DNA of 64,000 nucleotides, from the NCBI RefSeq assembly GCF_029504575.1, contig NZ_JAQFII010000001.1:248001-312000 (forward strand), written 5' to 3'. The DNA comes from Streptomyces sp. SPB162. GTDB taxonomy: Bacteria > Actinomycetota > Actinomycetes > Streptomycetales > Streptomycetaceae. The stretch's first letter is position 1. The number at the start of each line of letters is the position of its first letter. The position numbers and the translations under genes are program-made. Below the pieces are notes generated by a model. That model made no database searches. It saw nothing but the letters and a program-made list of their open reading frames with translations, and was not told the DNA's origin. Below are positions 43,563 through 56,621 of this stretch, piece by piece.

Positions 43563-44084
43563 CTACTCCTCGTCGGCGGCCGCCTGGGCCTTCGCCCGCT
43601 TCGTGACCACGGCGGCCGCCGCCAGCGCGCTGCCCACGAAGGCGGCCGAGACCATCCACGGCCGGTCGAACCGGTGGTCGGTGGCGTGGTCGAGGGCGTA
43701 GCGACCCGCTCCCGCGAGGCCCACCGTGGCCGCGGTGAACCCGAGGAACGCGGGGTATTCGAAGCCGCCGCCCTGCGCGAAGAACCCGGCCGGCGCGTGG
43801 ACCGCCACGGCTCCCGCCATCGCGCCCGCCGCTGCCGCGCCGGCCGCGGGGGTGCCCAGGCCCAGTGCCAGCAGTGCCCCGCCGCCCGCCTCACCGAGGC
43901 CGGCGGCGAGCGCGCTCTGCCGGCCGGGTGTGAACCCCATGTGCTCCATCGCGTCCGCGGTCGCGGCCAGTCCTCCGCCACCGAACCAACCGAACAGCTT
44001 CTGCGTCCCGTGGGCCATCAGCACCGCGCCGGTGCCGACTCGAAGGGTCAGCAGACCGAGGTCCCGTCGGTTGATGCACGTCAT
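43563..44084 (-). CDS. DoxX-family membrane protein, 173 aa
   Basis: Small four-helix inner-membrane protein. The N-terminal LGLLTLRVGTGAVLMAHGTQ, then KLFGWFGGGGLAATADAMEH is the DoxX hallmark, followed by helices around LGEAGGGALLALGLGTPAAG and VHAPAGFFAQGGGFEYPAFL. Roles reported for DoxX proteins include redox and sulfur stress; none can be assigned here. GGAGA 7 bases before ATG 44084 sets the start. It lies downstream of the XRE-cupin gene in the same direction, 139 bases apart. Confidence 0.9.
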   Translation of the reverse strand: MTCINRRDLGLLTLRVGTGAVLMAHGTQKLFGWFGGGGLAATADAMEHMGFTPGRQSALAAGLGEAGGGALLALGLGTPAAGAAAAGAMAGAVAVHAPAGFFAQGGGFEYPAFLGFTAATVGLAGAGRYALDHATDHRFDRPWMVSAAFVGSALAAAAVVTKRAKAQAAADEE

Positions 44085-44223
44085 CACTGTCTCCAGGTGG
44101 GTGGCTGCGCTCGAACGGCTCCGGGCAGATCTCTCCACTGTCCGTGCCACGAGCCGCGTCCGCGCCCCGGCCGTGGGCCATCCGGGCGTCGGCGCGCCGA
44201 GCGTCACCGCACCACCGGGCCCG

Positions 44224-44808
44224 TCACGCGCGAGGCTTGGCGCGCACGTGCATGCGCTCTCCCTGCCTCCCGAAGAGGCTGAGGACCTCGACCGGCCGCC
44301 CGTCCGCGCTGCCGAACCAGTGCGGCAGCCGGGTGTCCCACTCGGCGACCTCGCCGGGGCCGAGGACCAGATCGTGTTCGGCGAGGACGAGCCGCAGCCG
44401 GCCTTCCAGCACGTACAGCCACTCATAGCCCTCGTGCGTACGAAGATCCGGCTCGGTGCCCCGGTCGGGGATGATCATCTTGTACGCCTGCAGTCGGCCA
44501 GGAGTGCGGGACAGCGCTATGGACGTACCGCCGTTCGTCATCGGGCGCGGTGTCAGCCGGACTCGCGGATCCCCCACTTCGGGAGCGCCGACCAACTCGT
44601 CGAGAGCGACGTGGTAAGCGGCGGCGAGCGGCAGCAGCAGTTCCAGGCTGGGGCGGCGCTGCCCGGACTCCAGCCGGGACAGGGTGCTCCTGGAGATGCC
44701 GGTCGCCTCGGAGAGCGCGGCCAGGGTGAGGCCGTGCTCGGCGCGCAGTCGCCGGAGCCGGGGAGCGACCTCGTCGAGGACCGCTTGGTGGGGCGCGGGG
44801 TTGTCCAT
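44224..44808 (-). CDS. XRE-family regulator with cupin sensor domain, 194 aa
   Basis: N-terminal XRE helix-turn-helix at about 15-70 (LRRLRAEHGLTLAALSEATG, ISRSTLSRLESGQRRPSLEL) joined to a C-terminal cupin barrel (HEGYEWLYVLEGRLRLVLAE, HDLVLGPGEVAEWDTRLPHW). Such proteins usually sense a small ligand and control a divergent transporter or enzyme gene. Here the divergent gene is an MFS exporter, and GGCAAC/GTTGCC arms lie between them at 44839-44854. ATG 44808 starts the fold; further in-frame starts upstream are less likely. Confidence 0.93.
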   Translation of the reverse strand: MDNPAPHQAVLDEVAPRLRRLRAEHGLTLAALSEATGISRSTLSRLESGQRRPSLELLLPLAAAYHVALDELVGAPEVGDPRVRLTPRPMTNGGTSIALSRTPGRLQAYKMIIPDRGTEPDLRTHEGYEWLYVLEGRLRLVLAEHDLVLGPGEVAEWDTRLPHWFGSADGRPVEVLSLFGRQGERMHVRAKPRA

Positions 44809-44838
44809 ACGCGCATTCCATCCTGGCGTCCCGGGATT

Positions 44839-44854
44839 GGCAACAAGAGTTGCC
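44839..44854. promoter_or_regulatory. Inverted repeat GGCAAC-AAGA-GTTGCC, probable XRE operator
   Basis: Six-base perfect arms with a 4-base A/G spacer, centred in the 112-base divergent gap between the XRE-cupin regulator and MFS exporter. The centred position suits control of both promoters. Confidence 0.55.
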
Positions 44855-44920
44855 GCCCCGCCGCGCCGGGTCCACGCTCCACGGCATGACTGCCACAACG
44901 ACCAGGGAACGGAGTCCACG

Positions 44921-46366
44921 GTGACGACGATCAACGCGGGACGGGACACGGCGGCGGCCGAAGCGATGGCGCCTTCCGTCCGATGGGCGCTCACCGGTCT
45001 CTCGCTGTCCATGCTGCTGTCCTCACTCGGTACCAGCGTCGCCAATGTCGCCCTGCCGACACTGGCGCACGCGTTCACCGCCTCGTTCCAGCAAGTCCAG
45101 TGGATCGTCCTGGCGTACCTCCTCGCCATCACCACGGTGATCGTCAGCGTCGGGCGGCTCGGTGACCTCATCGGCCGCCGACGGCTGTTGCTGGCCGGGA
45201 TCCTCCTGTTCACGGCGGCCTCGGTGCTGTGCGGGCTCGCGCCGGGGCTGTGGTCGCTGATCGCCGCCCGGGCGGCGCAGGGCCTGGGAGCAGCCATCAT
45301 GATGGCGCTCACCATGGCGTTCGTCGGTGAGACGGTTCCGAAAGCGCGAACGGGCAGCGCCATGGGACTGCTCGGAACGATGTCCGCTGTCGGCACCGCG
45401 CTCGGTCCCTCACTGGGCGGCGCGCTGATCTCCGGACTCGGCTGGCGGGCGATCTTCCTCGTCAACGCGCCGCTGGGCGTCCTGGCGTTCTTCCTGGCAC
45501 GCCGTCACCTGCCCGCCGACCGGCAGCGACCCGGGACCGGCCGACCCCGCTTCGACCGGGTCGGAACGCTGCTGCTCGCTCTGACGCTCGGGGCCTACGC
45601 GCTCGCCATGACCTGGGGACACGGAAGCTTCGGTGCGCTCAACGCGACGCTGCTGGCGGCGGCCGTCGTCGGTGTCGGTCTCTTCGTGCGCGCGGAGGCC
45701 TCGGCGGCGTCGCCGCTGATCCGCCTGACGATGTTCCGCGATCCCGCGCTGAGCGCGAGTCTCGCCATGAGCGCGCTCGTCTCGACGGTCATGATGGCCA
45801 CGCTCGTGGTCGGGCCGTTCTATCTCGCGCGCACGCTCGGACTGCACGAGGCGCTAGTCGGGCTGGTGCTGTCCGTCGGTCCGCTGGTCGCCGCGCTGAC
45901 CGGAGTGCCCGCCGGTCGCATCGCGGACCGTTTCGGCGCCCACCGCATGACGATCCTCGGCCTCGTCGCCATGACGGCAGGCTCGTTGGCGCTGTCCCTG
46001 ACACCGGCATCCGCCGGCGTCAGGGGCTACCTCGTCCCCATCGTGGTCATCACCGCCGGCTACGCGGTGTTCCAGACGGCCAACAACACCGCCGTCATGA
46101 CCGATGTCCCGCCGGATCGGCGGGGTGTCGTCTCCGGCATGCTCAACCTCTCGCGCAACCTGGGCCTGATCACCGGCGCTTCCGTCATGGGAGCCGTGTT
46201 CGCGCTCGCGGCGGCGACGAACGACCTCACCACGGCGCGCCCGGAGGCCGTCGCCACCGGGATGCGGATCACGTTCGCGGTGGCGGCGGCGCTGATCGTC
46301 GTCGCGCTCGTCATCGCCGTCGGAGGCCGGGCGCTCGCACAGCGCCGTACGGGCCGCGTCAGGTGA
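44921..46366 (+). CDS. MFS drug exporter of the 14-helix EmrB/QacA type, 481 aa
   Basis: Proton-driven multidrug efflux pump of the inner membrane. Motif A reads GRLGDLIGRRRLLLAGILLF, motif C-like GTALGPSLGGALISGLGWRA, and about 14 hydrophobic segments follow through to VALVIAVGGRALAQ. The start of helix 1 (SMLLSSLGTSVANVALPTLA) is the D1-like DHA2 signature. GGAG 6 bases before GTG 44921 sets the start. Its stop overlaps the convergent UbiA gene by 8 bases. It is divergent from, and probably induced through, the XRE-cupin protein. Confidence 0.93.
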   Translation: MTTINAGRDTAAAEAMAPSVRWALTGLSLSMLLSSLGTSVANVALPTLAHAFTASFQQVQWIVLAYLLAITTVIVSVGRLGDLIGRRRLLLAGILLFTAASVLCGLAPGLWSLIAARAAQGLGAAIMMALTMAFVGETVPKARTGSAMGLLGTMSAVGTALGPSLGGALISGLGWRAIFLVNAPLGVLAFFLARRHLPADRQRPGTGRPRFDRVGTLLLALTLGAYALAMTWGHGSFGALNATLLAAAVVGVGLFVRAEASAASPLIRLTMFRDPALSASLAMSALVSTVMMATLVVGPFYLARTLGLHEALVGLVLSVGPLVAALTGVPAGRIADRFGAHRMTILGLVAMTAGSLALSLTPASAGVRGYLVPIVVITAGYAVFQTANNTAVMTDVPPDRRGVVSGMLNLSRNLGLITGASVMGAVFALAAATNDLTTARPEAVATGMRITFAVAAALIVVALVIAVGGRALAQRRTGRVR

Positions 46367-47219
46367 TCGCCGCGCCGCGGCCCACGAGCAGCGCCACGTC
46401 CAGCGCCGCCACCGCGATGGCGGCGGCGAAGGCCGCGCGCTGCCGGTGGCGGCCCACCACCGACCCGGCGACGGCGACGAGGACGGCGGCGAGGAGCGCC
46501 GCCGCACTGCGGGTGCCGGGCGGGCCGGGCGGTCCGAGCGCCAGGGCGGCGGTCGCGGCCACCAGCGGCAGGGGGAGCAGCAGGCGGGTTCCGCGGGCGC
46601 CCAGCCGCTGCGGCCACCCCCGCACCCCGAGCGCGAGATCGGCACGGATGTCCGGCAGCACATCGCCCAGATGGGCGCCGACGCCCAGCAATGCCCCCGC
46701 GCAGCCGATCCACCAGGCCGGCCACGGGTGGCCCGGCAGGCTGAGGGCCACGAAGGCCGGCAGGCTCGCGAAGCCGGCCGCGTAGGGCAGCCAGGACCAC
46801 GCCGTCGACTTCAGGCGCAGGTCGTACGCCCATGCCGCGGCGACCCCCGCCAGGTGGACGGCGCCCGCGAGCGGACCGCAGGCCAGCGACAGCGGCACGC
46901 ACAAGGCCAGGGCGCATCCCGCGGCCGTCCACACGGTCCCGGCCCGCACATCGCCCGCGGCGATCGGCTTGTCCCGGCGACCGGCGGCGAGGTCGCGGCG
47001 CGCGTCGAACGCGTCGTTGCACCAGCCCACCGACAACTGGCCGGTCAGAACCGCCGCCGCGATCAGCGCCGTGCGCGCGACGGTGTGGCCCGCGGCCCCG
47101 GCCAGCACGGTCACCAGCACGGTGACGGCCGCCGTCGGCCCGGGGTGGCAGGAGCGCGCCAGCGCCCACAAAGCGGCCCACGCGGGCGCACCGGCGGTCG
47201 GCTCCTCGGGGATGGCCAC
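46359..47219 (-). CDS. UbiA-family prenyltransferase, 286 aa
   Basis: Integral-membrane prenyltransferase that transfers an isoprenyl group to an aromatic acceptor. The first Asp-rich motif reads VGWCNDAFDARRDLAAGRRD (NDxxDxxxD). The second is HLGDVLPDIRADLALGVRG (DxxxD). YDLRLKSTAWSWLPYAAGFA between them is the conserved Tyr/Lys loop. Eight to nine helices are predicted. Divergent by 118 bases from the type III PKS operon, so it probably acts on that pathway's product or on a quinone derived from it. GTG 47219 start; the gene ends inside the MFS gene. Confidence 0.93.
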   Translation of the reverse strand: MAIPEEPTAGAPAWAALWALARSCHPGPTAAVTVLVTVLAGAAGHTVARTALIAAAVLTGQLSVGWCNDAFDARRDLAAGRRDKPIAAGDVRAGTVWTAAGCALALCVPLSLACGPLAGAVHLAGVAAAWAYDLRLKSTAWSWLPYAAGFASLPAFVALSLPGHPWPAWWIGCAGALLGVGAHLGDVLPDIRADLALGVRGWPQRLGARGTRLLLPLPLVAATAALALGPPGPPGTRSAAALLAAVLVAVAGSVVGRHRQRAAFAAAIAVAALDVALLVGRGAAIT

Positions 47220-47337
47220 GGGCCGATCCTAGGCACATCCGGTCGTGTCGCAACGTGTCCGGTCGATCACCGGGTGTTGAATTGCCCGTCCCGGGCGAAG
47301 TTTCCCGAGCAGGCCGCGCCCCCACGTCGGGAGTCCC

Positions 47338-48417
47338 ATGACCCGTATCGCAGCCGTTCACGGCGCCCTGGCGCCCCACCGTCACGCGCAGGCCGAGATC
47401 ACGGACATAGTGGCGCGGACGTGTCTGCCCCCGAGCGCCGACCGCCGGGTGCTGGACCGGCTGCACCAGGGATCCCGGGTCCGTTCGCGCCATATGACGC
47501 TGCCGCTCGACCGGTACGCGGAGCTCGACGGGTTCGGCGCCGCCAACGACGCCTTCATCGCCGGTGCCACCGCCCTGGGTTCCCAGGTGATCCGCGGGGC
47601 GCTGCGTACGGCGGGGCTGACCCCCTCCGACGTGGACCTCCTGATGTTCACCTCCGTCACCGGGATCGCCACCCCTTCGATCGACGCCCGGCTCGTCGGA
47701 CGGCTCGGACTGCGCGAGGACGTCAAGCGCATGCCGTTGTTCGGCCTCGGCTGCGTGGGCGGAGCCGCCGGGCTGGCCCGTGTGCACGACTACCTGCTCG
47801 GACGTCCGGACCACGTAGCGGTGCTGCTGTCGGTCGAGCTGTGCTCGCTCACCTTCCAGCGCGACGACGACTCCCCGGCCAACCTGGTGGCCTCGGCGCT
47901 GTTCGGCGACGGCGCCGCCGCCGTCGTGGTCTGCGGCGCCGCACGCGCCGCCGAGCCGTCCGCCGGGGCACCCGCGCCCTCGGGACCGACGATCGTGGCG
48001 ACGCGCAGCCGGCTGTACCCCGACACCGGACACGTCATGGGCTGGAACATCACCGACTCCGGTTTCCGGGTCGTCCTGGATCCGGCCGTACCCGACGTGG
48101 TGCGCCGATACCTCGCCGACGACGTCAAGGGGTTCCTGAGCGAACACGGGCTGAAACCGAAGGACGTGGCCACCTGGGTGTGCCACCCGGGCGGCCCCCG
48201 GGTCCTCGAGGCGGTCGCGGAGAGCCTCGAACTGCGGGAGGACGCACTGGACGTGACATGGCGGCACCTGGCCGACGTCGGGAACCTCTCCTCGGCGTCG
48301 GTGCTGCACGTGCTGCGCGACACGTGGGCGGAACGCCGCCCACCGGCGGGCGCCCCCGGCCTGCTGTTGGCGATGGGGCCCGGTTTCTGCTGCGAACTGG
48401 TGCTGCTGCGCTGGTAG
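47338..48417 (+). CDS. srsA: Type III polyketide synthase (alkylresorcinol-synthase type), 359 aa
   Basis: Chalcone-synthase-like enzyme that extends a fatty acyl starter with malonyl units to an alkylresorcinol or pyrone. The catalytic triad is complete: Cys139 in LFGLGCVGGAAG, His283 in WVCHPGGPRVLEAV and Asn316 in DVGNLSSASVLHV. The C-terminal MGPGFCCELVLLRW is family-typical. Followed at 13 bases by an ICMT-like methyltransferase and then a FAD hydroxylase, the exact order of the srsABC phenolic-lipid operon of Streptomyces griseus. I use that symbol by synteny and domain type; chain length and starter are not readable. Confidence 0.92.
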   Translation: MTRIAAVHGALAPHRHAQAEITDIVARTCLPPSADRRVLDRLHQGSRVRSRHMTLPLDRYAELDGFGAANDAFIAGATALGSQVIRGALRTAGLTPSDVDLLMFTSVTGIATPSIDARLVGRLGLREDVKRMPLFGLGCVGGAAGLARVHDYLLGRPDHVAVLLSVELCSLTFQRDDDSPANLVASALFGDGAAAVVVCGAARAAEPSAGAPAPSGPTIVATRSRLYPDTGHVMGWNITDSGFRVVLDPAVPDVVRRYLADDVKGFLSEHGLKPKDVATWVCHPGGPRVLEAVAESLELREDALDVTWRHLADVGNLSSASVLHVLRDTWAERRPPAGAPGLLLAMGPGFCCELVLLRW

Positions 48418-48430
48418 GTCGGAGGATTTC

Positions 48431-48997
48431 ATGATCTGGTACGTGCTGCTGGTGACGGCGCTCGCCGCCGAGCGGGTCGCCGAACTCGTCGTCGCCCGGC
48501 GCAACGAGCGGTGGAGCATGGCCCGGGGAGCGGTCGTGGCGGGCCGGCGGCACTATCCGGTCATGGTCGCGCTGCACACGGCACTGCTCGCGGGATGCCT
48601 GTGCGAAGCGGGTCTCGCCGGCCGTGCTTTCGTCCCGTCCCTGGGCTGGCCCATGCTGGGCGTGGTGGCGGCGGCGCAGGGCCTTCGCTGGTGGTGCGTC
48701 AGCACCCTGGGGCCGCGCTGGAACACCCGTGTGATCGTCGTTCCCGGGATGCCGCTGGTCACCGGCGGCCCCTACCGATGGCTCGGCCACCCCAACTACG
48801 TCGCCGTCGTCGCCGAAGGCCTCGCACTGCCCCTGGTGCACAGCGCCTGGATCACCGCCGTCGCCTTCACCGTTCTGAACGCCGCACTGCTCACCGTGCG
48901 CGTCCGCTGTGAGAACGAGGCCCTGGCCGCAGCCGGGCCACGGCCCGCACCGGCCGGAGCGCCGGGGCCGGCCGGCGGGCCGGCCGCGACGACGTGA
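48431..48997 (+). CDS. srsB: ICMT-like O-methyltransferase of phenolic lipid synthesis, 188 aa
   Basis: Membrane methyltransferase of the isoprenylcysteine carboxyl methyltransferase family, which in the srs pathway O-methylates the alkylresorcinol. Hydrophobic helices at about 1-15, 45-65 and 75-95 precede the SAM-binding signature GGPYRWLGHPNYVAVVAEGL, with the paired His/Asn of the family, and a final helix pair ending in VRVRCENEALA. GGAGG 5 bases before ATG 48431. Its stop overlaps the next gene's GTG start by 4 bases (GTGA), so translation is coupled. Confidence 0.92.
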   Translation: MIWYVLLVTALAAERVAELVVARRNERWSMARGAVVAGRRHYPVMVALHTALLAGCLCEAGLAGRAFVPSLGWPMLGVVAAAQGLRWWCVSTLGPRWNTRVIVVPGMPLVTGGPYRWLGHPNYVAVVAEGLALPLVHSAWITAVAFTVLNAALLTVRVRCENEALAAAGPRPAPAGAPGPAGGPAATT

Positions 48998-50010
48998 TCG
49001 ACATCCTGGTGGCGGGCGGGGGTCCCGCCGGGCTCGCCGCCGCCACGCACGCCGCCCTCGCCGGGATGCGGGCCGTCGTGGTGGAACCCCGGACCGCTCC
49101 CGTGGACAAGGCGTGCGGCGAGGGGGTCATGCCGGGCGGGGTCGCCGCCCTGCGCGCGCTGGGCATCGGCGACGTCCACGGCCGCGAACTGCGCGGTATC
49201 CGCTACCTCGACACCACCCGTTCCGCCGAGGCCCGCTTCCGCGGCGGAGCCGGGCTGGGGGTCCGCCGCACCACCCTCCACGCGGCACTGCACCGACGCG
49301 CCCGGGATCTCGGCGTGGAGATGGTGACCGGCAAGGTGTCCGACGTGCTCCAGACGGCGGACCACGTGGTCGCCGCGGGGATGACGGCACGCTGGCTGAT
49401 CGGCGCCGACGGCCTGCACTCCCCCGTCCGCCGCGGCCTGGGGCTGGCGCTCCCGGATCGTGCCGAGGGACGGTACGGGCTGCGCCGGCACTACCGGGTG
49501 GAGCCGTGGACGGACCTCGTCGAGGTGCACTGGTCCGCCCACGCCGAGGCCTACGTGACGCCGGTCGCCGACGACCTGGTGGGGGTGGCCGTACTGAGCC
49601 GTGTCCGGCGCGGCTACGCCGAACACCTCGCCGAGTTCCCGGCGCTCGCCGCGCGGCTGGAGGGCGCGGCCGTGACGGCGGTGCGCGGCGCGGGACCGCT
49701 GCGCCAGCGGGTCCGCCGCCGCGTCGCCGGCCGGATCCTGCTCGTCGGCGACGCCGCGGGATACACCGATGCCCTCACCGGTGAGGGCATCGCGCACGGT
49801 CTGCGGAGCGCCGAGGCCGCGGTGCGGTGCCTGCTCGGCGGGCGGCCGGAGCGGTACGAGGCGGAATGGACGCGGCTGACACGCCGCCACCGCCTGCTGA
49901 CCGCGGCGCTGCTGGCGGCCGCCCGCCACCCGCCCACGGCCAGGCTCATCGTCCCGGCGGCCTCGCGGCTGCCCGCCGTCTTCTCGGCCGCGGTGCACGC
50001 TCTGCGGTAG
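48994..50010 (+). CDS. srsC: FAD-dependent monooxygenase of phenolic lipid synthesis, 338 aa
   Basis: Flavoprotein hydroxylase; in the srs pathway it oxidises the methylated resorcinol toward the quinone. It has the GxGxxG FAD site ([20 protein letters not shown]), the DG-type motif ([16 protein letters not shown]) and the GD motif ([20 protein letters not shown]), all of the UbiH/GGR-like group. [10 protein letters not shown] after the first strand is characteristic of the geranylgeranyl-reductase/HpxO side of the family. Start GTG 48994, coupled to the methyltransferase by GTGA. Last gene of the operon; dihydrolipoyl dehydrogenase follows from its own promoter. Confidence 0.9.
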   Translation: MIDILVAGGGPAGLAAATHAALAGMRAVVVEPRTAPVDKACGEGVMPGGVAALRALGIGDVHGRELRGIRYLDTTRSAEARFRGGAGLGVRRTTLHAALHRRARDLGVEMVTGKVSDVLQTADHVVAAGMTARWLIGADGLHSPVRRGLGLALPDRAEGRYGLRRHYRVEPWTDLVEVHWSAHAEAYVTPVADDLVGVAVLSRVRRGYAEHLAEFPALAARLEGAAVTAVRGAGPLRQRVRRRVAGRILLVGDAAGYTDALTGEGIAHGLRSAEAAVRCLLGGRPERYEAEWTRLTRRHRLLTAALLAAARHPPTARLIVPAASRLPAVFSAAVHALR

Positions 50011-50092
50011 GGCGTGGGCGAGCCGTGTGAGAGACGGCACCCTTGCCCGGATGCCCGCTCGAACCGGGTCCCGGCTGTCTAGGGTGTGGATC

Positions 50093-51499
<1,407 letters not shown>

Positions 51500-51620
51500 G
51501 GGCGGCGGCCGCGGAGGGTCCCGGCGGGCAGCACGGACCCTTCGCGCCGCGCCGTGAGGACCCCTTCGCGCCGCTCCACTCCGCGCGCTTCGCCGCCCTG
51601 TGCCGCACGATGAGATCGTG

Positions 51621-53895
<2,275 letters not shown>

Positions 53896-54007
53896 CTCCG
53901 GTGGCGACAGCCCGACGACAGCAGGCACCTGTGGGAGACGGCCGAAGGTATCTCCCGCGGGGTGGGCCCCGGGGCCGGCCGGATGCGCCGCGCGGCCCCG
54001 GAGCGGC

Positions 54008-54487
54008 TCAGCCCGTGGGCAGCACGCACACCGCGTCGAGGCCCAGCACGTGGTTGAGCCGGCCGAACGCCAGCCAGGCGCCGATACTCATGCTCAGCTC
54101 CACGATCTCGACCTGGCTGTAGTGGGCGGTCATCCGGTCCCAGAAGGCGTCGTCGAGGCCGTGGTGGTCCAGCGCGTAGCGCTCGGCGTACTCGGCGGCC
54201 AGGCGCGTGCGGTCGTCGAACGCGTCGGTGGTGCGCCACCCGGTCACCGCGTCGGGGAAACTCTCCTCGACCTTCTCCCCGTCCCGGTCGGTGCGCCAGT
54301 CGAGGCAGAACAGGCACCCGTTGATCTGGGCGATCCGCAGCCTCGCGGCCTCGAACTCGCGCAGGCCCAGGGTGGTGTGGGCGTACACCGACAGCGAGAA
54401 GTTCGCGGCGGCCATCCCGATGCCGGGGACCATGTCGCCCCACACGTACCCGATCGGCTCCTGGCCCTCGGGGATGTCGATTCTCAT
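54008..54487 (-). CDS. Carboxymuconolactone-decarboxylase/AhpD-like protein, 159 aa
   Basis: Small all-helical protein of the AhpD/CMD superfamily. The central CLFCLDWRTDRDG carries the CxxC and downstream residues of the peroxidase-type active site (usual pattern CxxCxxxH, here with Asp-Trp-Arg in place of part of it). FDDRTRLAAEYAERYALDHH and VEIVELSMSIGAWLAFGRLN are the flanking helices. Loss of the typical His leaves activity uncertain. The ATG at 54487 overlaps the stop of the upstream reductase gene by 4 bases, so both belong to one operon. Confidence 0.9.
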   Translation of the reverse strand: MRIDIPEGQEPIGYVWGDMVPGIGMAAANFSLSVYAHTTLGLREFEAARLRIAQINGCLFCLDWRTDRDGEKVEESFPDAVTGWRTTDAFDDRTRLAAEYAERYALDHHGLDDAFWDRMTAHYSQVEIVELSMSIGAWLAFGRLNHVLGLDAVCVLPTG

Positions 54488-55563
54488 CGTTGCTTCCTTC
54501 CGAGTTTGCCGACTGCGGGACGCAGCGGGACGTCGAGTGCGTCGTAGAGTCCGGGCGCCGCGTCCACCAGCCAGTCGATGGCCCCCACCAGCCGGCCGAC
54601 CGCGGTGGCGTTCCCGCCGGCGGAGCGGTTCTCGCCCTCGTCGGCGGCCTCGACGGTGACCTCGATCCGCGGGCGGCCCTCGATGATCACCCGGTGGGCG
54701 CCGGTGCCGTCGGGCGGCTGTGGCCAGTCCGGCGCGCAGGTCGGATGGATCCGGGTGACGTGCTCGATGACGATGCGGACCTCGCCCTCGACGATGCCCT
54801 GCACCTCGAACCGCACGGCGCCCTGGGTGCCGGCTTCGAACTCGCCCATCGTCCGGGTGCTGACGGTGGTGTCGAGCGGCCGCCGGTCCATCGTCTCGCG
54901 GATCTCATCGAGTTCGACGCCCAGAGCTCGGGCCATCAGCCGTATCTGACCGCCCCACACCATGGTGGGGATCGTCTCCATCAGCATCAGCGGCTCGTAC
55001 TCCATCGGCTGGCCCATGCCGACGAGGTACCGGACCGAGTCGGGCTGCTCGTAGGTGGAGTAGTCGAAGATCTCCTGACAGCGGATCACGTCGATGGTGG
55101 TGGCGAGTCCGCTGATCAGCAGGGGCAGCACGTCGTTGCCCCAGCCCGGGTCGACGCCGGAGACGAACAGTGAGCCACCGCCGTCCGCGATGGCGGCCAG
55201 GACCGGCTCCCGGAACTCCGGCGGGGCGTTGCGCTGGTCGTAGAGCGGGTACAGCGCGGGGGTGACGACGACGGCCCCGGCCCGTAGCGCCCTGACGATG
55301 TCGGCGAGGGCGCCGTCGGGACGGATGTCGCCGGAGGCCGCGTACACCACGGCCTGGGGGCCGGCGGCCAGCACCGCGTCGATGTCGTCGGTGGCCGCGA
55401 CGCCCAACGGGTGGTCGAGTCCGCCGAGGTCGCCCGCGTCGCGGCCGACCTTCTCGGGGTCGTGGACGAGCACGTTCACGAGTTTCAGCGCCGGGTGGGC
55501 CTCGACGGCGCGGACGGCGGCGCGCCCGACATTCCCGGTGCCCCAGACGACCGTGGAAATCAT
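54484..55563 (-). CDS. DapB-like NAD(P)-dependent dehydrogenase, 359 aa
   Basis: Rossmann-fold oxidoreductase of the dihydrodipicolinate-reductase N-terminal group. MISTVVWGTGNVGRAAVRAV is the nucleotide-binding loop (GTGNVG). VTPALYPLYDQRNAPPEFRE and GVDPGWGNDVLPLLISG are the family's substrate-side motifs, close to 2,4-diaminopentanoate-dehydrogenase-like proteins. It is longer than true DapB (about 250) and lacks the lysine-pathway HxxK signature, so a different imine or keto substrate is expected. Operon with the AhpD-like gene downstream. ATG 55563. Confidence 0.88.
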   Translation of the reverse strand: MISTVVWGTGNVGRAAVRAVEAHPALKLVNVLVHDPEKVGRDAGDLGGLDHPLGVAATDDIDAVLAAGPQAVVYAASGDIRPDGALADIVRALRAGAVVVTPALYPLYDQRNAPPEFREPVLAAIADGGGSLFVSGVDPGWGNDVLPLLISGLATTIDVIRCQEIFDYSTYEQPDSVRYLVGMGQPMEYEPLMLMETIPTMVWGGQIRLMARALGVELDEIRETMDRRPLDTTVSTRTMGEFEAGTQGAVRFEVQGIVEGEVRIVIEHVTRIHPTCAPDWPQPPDGTGAHRVIIEGRPRIEVTVEAADEGENRSAGGNATAVGRLVGAIDWLVDAAPGLYDALDVPLRPAVGKLGRKQR

Positions 55564-55646
55564 GCGGCGGAGGGTAGCAAGGGCCGTCAACAGTTCATAG
55601 GGTCACGCGGCACCGTCCGTGATCCCCTCCGCGATCCCCTTCGTCG

Positions 55647-56339
55647 TCAGTATTCCTGCGGCGGCGGCCTGCGGTGCGCGCCCTCCGGAGTGAAGGTGAA
55701 GGTGCCGGCGAACGGGCCGGCGCCGCCGTCGGCACAGCGCACCGCCATGACGACCGGCTGGCCGTACATCGGCGGACCCGACGGGGGGTTGCCCGGCCGC
55801 GTCCCGTTCCAGAGGTGGAAGAAGACCATCGGATCCTCGGGCCGCCCGGTGGCGTAGCCCAGCGCCTTCGAGAACTGCGGGTTCGTACCGCCGATGAGCA
55901 ACGAGGGCGGCCCGAACGACTCGACGACATCGGTGAACCACTTGTTCTCCGTGCACCAGACGGGCACTGCGTCGCGCAGCGCCCGGTACTCCTCGGGCGT
56001 CAGCACCCGGTCCAGCTCCAGCCAGCCGTTGCGGTGGGCGAACTCGGCGTAGACGGACGCCGCTGCCTTCTGGTCGCGGTGGTCCGGCAGCAGCCGGGCG
56101 AATCCGCCGATGACGCCGGTGGCCTGGAACGCGCCGCTCGCCCGCAGCGCCCGGTTCTCGTCCGCCCACGCCTGCTCGCGGTGGTCCACGAAGGCCAGCG
56201 GGTCGATCAGCGTCCGCAGGGCGATCTCCCCGCCGAACACCTCCGGCCGGGGCAGAGCGGCGTTCAGCCGCCCGACCAGGTACTCGCGGATCTCGTCCGC
56301 GGAGCGCGTGCCCTCGGTCGCGGCATCGGTGGGGTTCAT
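55647..56339 (-). CDS. Hypothetical protein, 230 aa
   Basis: Soluble protein of unrecognised family with strong coding bias. It begins [20 protein letters not shown] and contains [20 protein letters not shown], then [20 protein letters not shown] and [20 protein letters not shown]. The Pro-rich end is RRPPPQEY. No signal peptide or membrane helix. The repeated aromatic/acidic blocks suggest an enzyme or binding fold, but I cannot name it. It lies upstream of the DapB-like operon, 84 bases from it and in the same direction, so co-transcription is possible. Confidence 0.72.
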   Translation of the reverse strand: MNPTDAATEGTRSADEIREYLVGRLNAALPRPEVFGGEIALRTLIDPLAFVDHREQAWADENRALRASGAFQATGVIGGFARLLPDHRDQKAAASVYAEFAHRNGWLELDRVLTPEEYRALRDAVPVWCTENKWFTDVVESFGPPSLLIGGTNPQFSKALGYATGRPEDPMVFFHLWNGTRPGNPPSGPPMYGQPVVMAVRCADGGAGPFAGTFTFTPEGAHRRPPPQEY

Positions 56340-56503
56340 GTCCGAAGCTTCGCAGATGAACGGGGTGGGCGATCACGCGGACGTGAGCGGAAGGGAGCCC
56401 GACCGGCGGGAGACCGGTTTCGGCCATCGTGCGGCGGCGCCCCGATGTGGTCCAGTGCGCGGAGCGGCTGCTGGGCTGGCGGGAGACCGGCCGATCCGTC
56501 TAT

Positions 56504-56537
56504 TGGTCTAGTCCTATCTTGGTCCAGACCATTGACA
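56504..56537 (+). promoter_or_regulatory. Chitinase-type promoter with two TGGTCYAG repeats
   Basis: TGGTCTAGTCCT (56504-56515) and TGGTCCAGACCA (56520-56531) are the 12-base direct repeats typical of Streptomyces chitinase promoters. The second resembles a DasR-type element. TTGACA at 56532-56537 directly abuts the second repeat. The remainder of the 282-base gap to the upstream gene shows nothing else clear. Confidence 0.75.
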
Positions 56538-56621
56538 TGTCTCCTGCTCAGGGGGTCCCATACTCAAAGCCGCCCCGTAACAAGGGAATTGGCGGTCACC
56601 CCCCTCACAGCTTGGACAAGC

